Shown in pieces: positions 58,009 through 64,000 of a DNA stretch of 64,000 bases; the first letter of the stretch is position 1; the number at the start of each line of letters is the position of its first letter. The notes beneath the pieces are model-generated. The model saw only the letters and a list, made by a program, of their open reading frames with translations. It was not told the origin of the DNA and did not search any database. The position numbers and the translations under genes were made by a program. The stretch comes from JAXLXE01 sp046328115 (lineage in GTDB: Bacteria; Chloroflexota; UBA6077; JACCZL01). The stretch is taken from the NCBI GenBank assembly GCA_046328115.1, contig JAXLXE010000004.1, forward strand, positions 248,001-312,000, read 5' to 3'.

Positions 58009-58395
58009 GTGACACAAAAACTCACCCGTCGCACTGTGCTCGCGGGCGGCATGGCTGCCATCGCGACGGTATCGTCGTCTCCCTCATCCGCAGTGTCCGA
58101 CCAGGACCCGTCCTCCCCGGCCTTTCTGATGTTCCACGTCGAGGCCGGTTGGTGACCGTTCTGCAATGCGATGCTCCCCGTGGTGCGGGAGCTAGAGGCC
58201 GAGTATTCGGACCGGATCACGTTCCAGATCATTGACTACTACGCGGACCAGACGAAACCGCTTCTGAGCCAGTATCGAGTGCGCGGCCACCCATCGTTCG
58301 TACTTCTAGGACGAGACGGTACGCCGACTTCGCCGGTCCAGGGCATCGTGGCCCGAGAGCGGCTCGTGGAGATGATCGAGGCGGCGCTGGCGTAG
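58009..58395 (+). CDS. Candidate selenoprotein: exported thioredoxin-fold protein with Sec-x-x-Cys
   Basis: One frame of 129 codons, read through a single TGA at 58153-58155. GTG 58009 begins TQKLTRRTVLAGGMAAIATV, a Tat-like leader. The body is a thioredoxin fold: PAFLMFHVEAGW, then TGA, then PFCNAMLPVVRELEAEYSDR, ITFQIIDYYADQTKPLLSQY, and the cis-Pro strand VRGHPSFVLLGRDGTP. The TGA (codon 49) replaces the first Cys of the active-site WC-x-x-C, leaving Cys52. A hairpin with SECIS geometry follows. Sec insertion is inferred; a Cys-to-stop mutation (TGC to TGA) is the alternative. No sel genes are in the window. Confidence 0.72.
58173..58192 (+). promoter_or_regulatory. Candidate bacterial SECIS hairpin
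   Basis: GCTCCC / GGGAGC, a 6-bp perfect stem with loop CGTGGTGC, lies 17 nt after the TGA and within the coding sequence. The apical loop starts 23 nt after the TGA and has G as its second base. Both values fall in the range described for bacterial SECIS elements (short apical loop with an early G, 16-37 nt from the UGA). Confidence 0.55.
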
Positions 58396-58504
58396 GTCCG
58401 TACTCCGAGTTTAGTCGAACGGCCGGCCGCCGGGTTGGCCACGACTCTCGCCGCTCGCGCAGAATCCCGTCAAGGAGCCCGGCGGCTAAGCAGGTCGCCC
58501 CTGG

Positions 58505-59338
58505 TTGAATGGCGAGCAGATGGGTATTACCGGGGCGCTGGCCGCCGAGATCCGCCAGTCCGTCCTCAGACAGTGCCGTAGGGCAAACGTCGGTCACATC
58601 GGATCGGCGCTCTCGGTGGCAGACATCATCGCAGTGCTCTACGGCGGCGTGCTCCGGATCCCCGCGCCGGCTGACGCCGAGCGCGACCGCTTCATCCTCT
58701 CCAAGGGACACGCCGCGCATGCGCTGTACGCGGCACTCCATGCGCGCGGCTGGCTCACGCAGGCGGAGCTCGATGCGTACTGCGGCGATGGTAGCCCGTT
58801 GGGCGTGCATCCCGAGGCGGGGGTACCGGGAATAGACTTCGCCACCGGCTCGCTGGGGCACGGGCTGGCTATGGCCACCGGCGCAGCCCTCGCCGCCCGT
58901 CTGCAGCGTTCGCAGCGCCGCGTATTTGCTCTACTGAGTGACGCGGAGTGCAATGAAGGCTCCGTCTGGGAGTCAGCCATGTTCGCCGCGCACAAGCAGC
59001 TGTCCAATCTGGTCGCCATCATCGACATGAATGGGCAACAGGCGCTCGGGCTCACGAGCGAGATCCTGGCCATCCCCAACATGGCTGAGCGTTGGCGAGC
59101 ATTCGGCTGGGACGCGCTTGAGGTGGACGGACACGATCCGGCAGCGCTCGATCGGGCATGTCGCTCGCTGAACTTAGAGCGCGGACCGCCGCACGTCATG
59201 GTGGCCAAGACGACGTTCGGCAAAGGTGTGTCGTTCATGGAGGGCCGGCTGGAGTGGCACTACTTTCCCATGAGCCAGGAGCAGTTCGAGCTGGCCATGG
59301 CAGAGGTGGGAGCGGACCATCCGACAGGCGTTCATTAG
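58505..59338 (+). CDS. Transketolase, N-terminal (ThDP) subunit
   Basis: A 278-codon split-transketolase subunit: QSVLRQCRRANVGHIGSALS, DRFILSKGHAAHALYAALHA, LGVHPEAGVPGIDFATGSLG (conserved H and G-H-G region), VFALLSDAECNEGSVWESAM (the GD/SD...N ThDP-Mg site), and MVAKTTFGKGVSFMEG. The start may be TTG 58505 or ATG 58520. The partner subunit follows with a 20-nt overlap. In polysaccharide clusters such pairs may build unusual sugars or cyclitols rather than serve the pentose pathway. Confidence 0.88.
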   Translation: MNGEQMGITGALAAEIRQSVLRQCRRANVGHIGSALSVADIIAVLYGGVLRIPAPADAERDRFILSKGHAAHALYAALHARGWLTQAELDAYCGDGSPLGVHPEAGVPGIDFATGSLGHGLAMATGAALAARLQRSQRRVFALLSDAECNEGSVWESAMFAAHKQLSNLVAIIDMNGQQALGLTSEILAIPNMAERWRAFGWDALEVDGHDPAALDRACRSLNLERGPPHVMVAKTTFGKGVSFMEGRLEWHYFPMSQEQFELAMAEVGADHPTGVH

Positions 59339-60245
59339 CGAGCTCTGTGAGATCGTCGCGGCCGATGAGCGCATCCTGCTCCTGACGGGCGATCTAGGGT
59401 TCACGGTCGTAGAGCGATTCGCGGAGCGATTTCCGGACCGTTTCTTCAATGTGGGTGTGGCCGAGCAAAACATGCTGGGGGTGGCAACCGGCCTCGCCGA
59501 GGCGGGCTTCATCCCCTTTGCTTACTCCATCGCGACGTTCGCCACCCTACGCCCACTGGAGTTTGCCCGCAACGGACCAGGACTGCACCAATACCCCGTC
59601 CGACTGATCGGCATCGGAGCGGGGTTTGAGTATGGCCCCGCCGGCTTCAGCCACCATGCCATAGAGGACGTGGCGATCATGCGGGCGCTAGACTCCTTCC
59701 GCATCATCGCCCCAGCAGACTGCGCGCAAGCCGTCAGCGCACTGCGAGCCACGTGGAACCTGGCAGGCCCCATCTACTATCGGGTCAGCAAGAACGATCG
59801 CCTGGAGATCCCGCCGCTCGACGGCAGATTCCGCCTGGGCGAAGTTGAGATCGTCGTGGACGGCGGAGATGTCCTGCTACTGACCCTGGGAGCGGCGTCA
59901 GCAGAAGGAGCTGACGCCGTCGCGTCGCTCGGGGGTCGCGGCGTGCGCGCCACCTGGGCAGTGGTCGCCGACCTCGGCGAGGCGACCCGCACGGCGCTCC
60001 GCGCGCTTGTGACCAGATTTGGCCACGCCGTCACGATCGAGGCCCACGTGGAATCCGGAGGTCTGGCAGCGATGGTGGCGGAGATCATTGCCACCAGCGG
60101 GCTGGGGACGCGTCTCATTCGCTGCGGAGTCCAACGCGAGCACCTGTTTAGAAATGGCAGTGAGGAATACCTACTGAACCTGCATGGCCTGAAGGGCGTC
60201 CAGATCGCGGACCGTGTCTCCGCCACGCTCCGCGGCCCCGACTGA
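59319..60245 (+). CDS. Transketolase, C-terminal (Pyr) subunit
   Basis: The open frame covers IRQAFISELCEIVAADERIL, LLTGDLGFTVVERFAERFPD, FFNVGVAEQNMLGVATGLAE (catalytic Glu), PFAYSIATFATLRPLEFARN, and a C-terminal transketolase_C domain with THH-free regulatory features. Homologues start at the position of the ATC (59319-59321), which is preceded by GAGGTGGGAG. No ATG, GTG or TTG occurs in this frame until GTG 59451, which would remove 44 conserved residues including the start of the Pyr domain. A noncanonical ATC start or a mutated ATG is therefore suggested. Confidence 0.8.
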   Translation: MRQAFISELCEIVAADERILLLTGDLGFTVVERFAERFPDRFFNVGVAEQNMLGVATGLAEAGFIPFAYSIATFATLRPLEFARNGPGLHQYPVRLIGIGAGFEYGPAGFSHHAIEDVAIMRALDSFRIIAPADCAQAVSALRATWNLAGPIYYRVSKNDRLEIPPLDGRFRLGEVEIVVDGGDVLLLTLGAASAEGADAVASLGGRGVRATWAVVADLGEATRTALRALVTRFGHAVTIEAHVESGGLAAMVAEIIATSGLGTRLIRCGVQREHLFRNGSEEYLLNLHGLKGVQIADRVSATLRGPD

Positions 60246-60249
60246 TCCC

Positions 60250-60951
60250 ATGACTGCTGCTTCCGTGTCCGTGATCATGCCCGCCTACCGTCAGAGCGAT
60301 CACATCGCGGACCTCGTTCGAGAATACGCGGAGGCGCTAAGGGCAGATTCGATCCACGCGGAGCTCATCGTGGTAGTGAACGGCGGCGACGTAGCGACCT
60401 ATGACGCATGCAAGGGCCTGGAGATAGCGGCGGCAACCGTCACACCGCTCCTGGTCAGTGAGCTCGGTTGGGGTGTGGCCGTCCGCCATGGGCTCGCCCG
60501 CGCCGCCGGAGACACAATCTGCTACACGAACGCCGCGCGGACACCGGCTCCAGTCCTGGCCTGGTTCGCGAGATACGCCCTGGACCATCCAGGAACGGTT
60601 GTGAAAGCGAACAGGCACAGCCGCGCGGAGTGGACAAGACGGGTCGGCTCGGCGCTCTACAACCGGCTCTGTAGCCTCTTGCTCGGCATCCCGTGGACCG
60701 ACGTCAACGGCACGCCTAAGGTGTTCCCTCGGCAATTCTCGGCGCTACGAAAGCTACGCCGCGATGACGATCTGATAGATGCGGAGTTCTGCGCGCGTTG
60801 CCGCCAGCACAACTACCCGGTGGTTGAGCTCCCCGTACCAGGGACCGCCAGACGCGCCGGTCGCTCCACGACGAACTACCGCTCGGCGGTGAAGATGTAC
60901 GCCGGCGCGTTCAGCCTCTGGAATCAACTCAGACGTGAAGCCCGTGGTTAA
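60250..60951 (+). CDS. Glycosyltransferase family 2 (dolichol-phosphate-mannose-synthase-like)
   Basis: A 233-residue cytoplasmic GT-A enzyme: VSVIMPAYRQSDHIADLVRE, AELIVVVNGGDVATYDACKG, AVRHGLARAAGDTICYTNAA (replacing the usual D-x-D motif region by N-A-A), and WTDVNGTPKVFPRQFSALRK, matching the 'D..sG.rl' strand of polyprenyl-P glycosyltransferases. It starts 4 nt after the transketolase stop. Loss of the acidic D-x-D is notable and may indicate an altered cation use. Confidence 0.85.
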   Translation: MTAASVSVIMPAYRQSDHIADLVREYAEALRADSIHAELIVVVNGGDVATYDACKGLEIAAATVTPLLVSELGWGVAVRHGLARAAGDTICYTNAARTPAPVLAWFARYALDHPGTVVKANRHSRAEWTRRVGSALYNRLCSLLLGIPWTDVNGTPKVFPRQFSALRKLRRDDDLIDAEFCARCRQHNYPVVELPVPGTARRAGRSTTNYRSAVKMYAGAFSLWNQLRREARG

Positions 60952-62128
60952 CCAACGTCTCGCGGCCGCGGCCCGATCTGAAATGCACAATCGCACGTGG
61001 CGAGACCCGGCAGAAACCGTCGCGTGGGTGGCGGCGACGTCTGACGCCGACCCTGCGCTATTCGCGAGCCGCGAGTCGGGGGAATTCTGGGGCACGCTCC
61101 GACGCCTTGGCGTCAGCCTACTGGTGACGCGGGAGTACGAGCACCTGCTGCTCGCTCTGGATGCTGGCGGCAACAACCCGGATGTGTCGTATCTGCCGAT
61201 GCCCCACCCTTCAGGTCTGGCCGTGGATCTTGCCCGTGGGGCCGTATACGTGGCGTGCACTCGCAACCCCAATCAGGTGGTGGCACTGCAGCCTCGTGGC
61301 GCCCTCGTTCCCATCAGCACAGCCGTGCTGCCCGGCCGGTTCTATCTGCACGACCTGGCCATCATCGGCGGTCGCCTCCATGCCAACGCCGTGGGCTTGA
61401 ACGCGGTGATCCGGCTGGATTGCGATGGAGCAACAACCCTGGCCTGGTGGCCACGTGCCGTTGACTCGCCCGAGGGCCCGCGGACTGATCGCAACTACCT
61501 GCAGCTCAACTCCATCGCGGCTGGTGCCACGGTGGACCAGTCGTTTTTCACCGCCTCCAGCGAGCGTATCTCCACGCGCCGGCCGGGTCATTTGAACTAC
61601 CCGGTAGACGGCCGGGGCGTGGTCTTCTCCGGCGCCACCCGCGAGCCCATAGCGAGGGGACTCACGCGGCCACACTCGGCTCGACTGCATCGCGGCGAGG
61701 TGTGGCTGGACAACAGCGGTTACGGCGAGCTCACGGTGATCCGAGGAGGTCGGCCCACCGTCGCGTGCCGGCTACCAGGCTGGACACGCGGTCTCTGCGT
61801 GATCGGGGACATCGCGATTGTCGGGACGTCCAGGATCATCCCGAGGTACAGGCACTACGCGCCGGGGCTGGATCCATCGCACGCCCGCTGCGGCCTCCAC
61901 GCGGTGCACACCCACACAGGGCAGGTGCTGGGGAGTCTCATCTGGCCCAATGGCAACCAGATCTTCGGCATCGAAGCCGTGCCCGCCGGATTCACGACGG
62001 GCCTGCCATTTCGACAGGGAAGGGACCGGGAGCGCCGCGCCCGTGCCACGTTCTATTCATTCCGGGAGCCACGGCGCCCGACGACGGCCGACACGACGGC
62101 AACGCTCACCAGCAGAGGAACGCCATGA
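60935..62128 (+). CDS. DUF4915 (TIGR03032-like) beta-propeller-like protein
   Basis: A 397-codon protein. After a short N-terminal region (VVNQRLAAAARSEMHNRTWR) comes a repeated beta-sheet pattern: RRLGVSLLVTREYEHLLLAL, MPHPSGLAVDLARGAVYVAC, RFYLHDLAIIGGRLHANAVG, RPHSARLHRGEVWLDNSGYG, LPGWTRGLCVIGDIAIVGTS, and HTGQVLGSLIWPNGNQIFGI. Such DUF4915/TIGR03032 proteins often accompany sulfotransferases and glycosyltransferases. It overlaps the GT2 gene by 17 nt and the sulfotransferase gene by 4 nt (ATGA), so the set is translationally coupled. Confidence 0.82.
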   Translation: MKPVVNQRLAAAARSEMHNRTWRDPAETVAWVAATSDADPALFASRESGEFWGTLRRLGVSLLVTREYEHLLLALDAGGNNPDVSYLPMPHPSGLAVDLARGAVYVACTRNPNQVVALQPRGALVPISTAVLPGRFYLHDLAIIGGRLHANAVGLNAVIRLDCDGATTLAWWPRAVDSPEGPRTDRNYLQLNSIAAGATVDQSFFTASSERISTRRPGHLNYPVDGRGVVFSGATREPIARGLTRPHSARLHRGEVWLDNSGYGELTVIRGGRPTVACRLPGWTRGLCVIGDIAIVGTSRIIPRYRHYAPGLDPSHARCGLHAVHTHTGQVLGSLIWPNGNQIFGIEAVPAGFTTGLPFRQGRDRERRARATFYSFREPRRPTTADTTATLTSRGTP

Positions 62129-63045
62129 CAGATTCCGTCCGCTTATTGATGATCTCCGCGATGTACGAGAACGGCGGAAACACGACGCACCGATTCCTGG
62201 ATGGCCACCCGGAGATGTTCGTTTACCCCTTCGAGTCCCAGCTCGGTACGCGCTACGTGGTCGACCACCTGACGTCGCTGTTTCCCGTGAAATACCGCTG
62301 GCCGGAGCTACTGACCAGCATGGCGCCCGCGGCAATCTACCACGCGATCATCGACGAGGAGGCAAAGGTCCGCTCCAAGACGCCCCACGTGAGCAAGTTC
62401 CGCCACGTGGCATTCGATCTGACTGATGAGCGTCGCCGGGACGCCTTCAGCGCGCGGCTAGCGGGACGCACCGATCGAGGCAGCGTCGTGGGCGCGTTCT
62501 TCCAGTCAACCTTCGACGCGTGGGCGGATTATCGGCGAAGCGGTCGTGAGTCTATGTACGTAGGCTACAGCCCGGTCGTCGTGGTTGATGGCAAGAAAAT
62601 CCTGGAAGATCTGCCCAACGCCCACATCCTCCACATCGTCCGCAATCCGTGGTCCGCCTATGCGGATACGAAGAAGCGTCCGGTACCGCTCTCGCTCGAC
62701 ACGTACACCCTGTGCTGGAATCTAAACCAGTACTTCGCGCTGCTGTTTCAGAAGCAGTTCCCCGGGCGCGTTCACATCCTGCGGGCAGAAGACGTGATGG
62801 CGGACCCACGGGCAACGCTCGGCGCGCTGTGCAAAGCGCTCTCACTCTCGACCGGCGAGACTCTGAGCTATTCGAGCTTCAACGGCGAGCGGCTGGCGCA
62901 GGTCTACCCCTGGGGGACCATCCGAACGCCCACGCCGGAGGCGAACGCGGCAACCGCCCACGAGCTCAGCGGTGACGAGCGGGAGGCGGTCCGCGAGCGG
63001 TGCTGGCAGTACCTCGAACCGTTCGAATACTCTCGATTCCTCTAG
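62125..63045 (+). CDS. Sulfotransferase-family protein
   Basis: A 306-residue protein with YENGGNTTHRFLDGHPEMFV (PAPS 5'-phosphosulfate loop in the style of bacterial 'GGTSL' sulfotransferases), YPFESQLGTRYV, and the 3'-phosphate-binding strand LPNAHILHIVRNPWSAYADT (the conserved R-x-P-x-x-x-x-S). HILRAEDVMADPRATLGALC follows. AGAGGAAC precedes the ATG. It would sulfate a glycan, amine or lipid carried by the products of neighbouring genes. Confidence 0.82.
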   Translation: MTDSVRLLMISAMYENGGNTTHRFLDGHPEMFVYPFESQLGTRYVVDHLTSLFPVKYRWPELLTSMAPAAIYHAIIDEEAKVRSKTPHVSKFRHVAFDLTDERRRDAFSARLAGRTDRGSVVGAFFQSTFDAWADYRRSGRESMYVGYSPVVVVDGKKILEDLPNAHILHIVRNPWSAYADTKKRPVPLSLDTYTLCWNLNQYFALLFQKQFPGRVHILRAEDVMADPRATLGALCKALSLSTGETLSYSSFNGERLAQVYPWGTIRTPTPEANAATAHELSGDEREAVRERCWQYLEPFEYSRFL

Positions 63046-63088
63046 GGCTGGCGGGCATCGACCCCGTGAGCATGGGTGACAGACGGGC

Positions 63089-64000
63089 GTGCGGGCGCTG
63101 GTAACCGGCGCCGCCGGGTTCGTTGGGGCGAACCTGGTTCGACGTCTGCTGGCGGATGGCCATGACGTACACGTGGTATTGAGGCCAGACAGCGATCCCT
63201 GGCGCTTGCGCGATATCTGGCCGCGTCTCCTCCCGGTGCACGGCGACCTTACGGATGCCTCGTCAACGCACGCCGCGCTGGCTGAAGCAGAGCCCGAATG
63301 GGTGTTCCATCTCGCCGCGCACGGGGCGTATCCGACACAGCGAGACCATTCGCAGATCCTGCAGACGAACGTTCAGGGAACCGCGCATCTCCTCCTCGCC
63401 GCGCGAGCAGCTGGCGCCCGTGCCTTTGTCCACGCCGGCTCATCCTCGGAGTACGGGCTAAAGGACCACGCACCCAACGAGAGCGAGGCGCTGGATCCCA
63501 ACAGCACGTACGCAGTGGCCAAAGCCGCCGCCACGCTGCTCTGCCGCCAGTTTGCCCGCGAGACCAGTCTGCCAACCGTCACACTCCGGCTGTACTCGGT
63601 GTTCGGCCCGTTCGAAGAGCCGTCCCGCCTGATGCCGACACTCGCGACCCACCTGATGCGCGGGGTGCTCCCGCCGCTTACCACACCCAACACGGCCCGC
63701 GACTTCGTCTACGTCGATGACGTCACGGACGCGTTCATTCGCGCGGCGGAGCGGGCTGACGCGACCGGCGCCATCTTCAACATCGGTTCGGGGCGGCAAA
63801 CCTCGCTCGCGACGCTTGTCCAGCAGGTGCGGCACGAATTTGAGATCGTGGACGAGCCTCGCTGGGCCACAATGGCATCTCGATCCTGGGACACGACGAG
63901 TTGGATAGCGGATCCACGCCTTGCGCGGGAACGCCTCGGCTGGTGTGCCCAGACCGAGCTCATCGACGGGCTTCGCGCTCTGGTGGGCTGGTTGCGCACG
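63089..64000 (+). CDS. NAD-dependent epimerase/dehydratase, extending off the window
   Basis: From GTG 63089 the frame runs to the right edge (304 codons, no stop). The SDR-extended motifs are ALVTGAAGFVGANLVRRLLA (GxxGxxG), LLPVHGDLTD, WVFHLAAHGAYPTQ, FVHAGSSSEYGLKDHAPNES and STYAVAKAAATLLCRQFA (Y-x-x-x-K catalytic pair), ending with DFVYVDDVTDAFIRAAERAD. These enzymes epimerise or dehydrate nucleotide sugars. The gene would supply a modified sugar donor to the glycan cluster. Confidence 0.88.
   Translation, partial: MRALVTGAAGFVGANLVRRLLADGHDVHVVLRPDSDPWRLRDIWPRLLPVHGDLTDASSTHAALAEAEPEWVFHLAAHGAYPTQRDHSQILQTNVQGTAHLLLAARAAGARAFVHAGSSSEYGLKDHAPNESEALDPNSTYAVAKAAATLLCRQFARETSLPTVTLRLYSVFGPFEEPSRLMPTLATHLMRGVLPPLTTPNTARDFVYVDDVTDAFIRAAERADATGAIFNIGSGRQTSLATLVQQVRHEFEIVDEPRWATMASRSWDTTSWIADPRLARERLGWCAQTELIDGLRALVGWLRT

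Overview
High-GC window (roughly 65% GC by eye) from a free-living bacterium, most likely an uncultured soil or freshwater Chloroflexota. The pointers are Tat-type lipoprotein leaders followed by long Ala/Pro/Lys linkers on ABC solute-binding proteins, several F420/LLM-type flavin oxidoreductases including an Fgd-like enzyme, many Gfo/Idh dehydrogenases, a fused KorA, and a 25-bp insertion resembling the short dispersed repeats of that phylum. The phylum is inferred from gene content, not demonstrated. There are no rRNA genes or CRISPR arrays. One tRNA (Lys, TTT) is present.

Layout. 1-6700: a secreted-protein fragment, an LLM oxidoreductase, a Gfo/Idh dehydrogenase divergent from an Fgd-like F420 enzyme, a D-2-hydroxyacid dehydrogenase and an HpcH/HpaI aldolase. 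6900-13000: an accessory island of polymorphic-toxin debris. It holds an immunity cassette (tandem DUF4265, DUF2019-like, barstar-like), an Rhs core scrap, an eroded IS21-type transposase with 24-bp terminal repeats, an IS66 tail, and an intact Imm11-like/AHH-nuclease pair attached to a frameshifted Rhs carrier. 13200-17600: Gfo/Idh, a GlxA-type regulator, a methyltransferase, a GNAT and tRNA-Lys. 17800-21300: a four-gene envelope cluster and an A-type Fe-S carrier. 21600-25300: a peptide/nickel-type ABC importer without an ATPase. 25300-27700: two toxin-antitoxin loci, BrnT with an unusual HhH-fused antitoxin, and MntA-HepT. 27700-41400: slipin, purine (allantoin) catabolism, Uma2, a large GH63-like glycosidase, an inositol-pathway pair and a 2-oxoacid:ferredoxin oxidoreductase. 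42500-46500: a complete ferric-iron-type ABC importer. 47300-64000: secreted and glycan-biosynthesis genes (DUF362, two GT2, methyltransferases, split transketolase, DUF4915, sulfotransferase, epimerase).

Strongest finding. At 58009-58395 a Tat-exported thioredoxin-fold gene has an in-frame TGA exactly where the first cysteine of the C-x-x-C active site belongs (W-TGA-P-F-C). A 6-bp stem with an 8-nt loop follows at bacterial SECIS spacing, so it is a candidate Sec-x-x-Cys selenoprotein that conventional gene calling would split.

Second finding. An FkbM-type methyltransferase gene (52898-56702) is interrupted twice, by an IS66-family element with an 8-bp target duplication and by an IS630-family element at a TA. 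Removing both restores one 1077-nt open frame.
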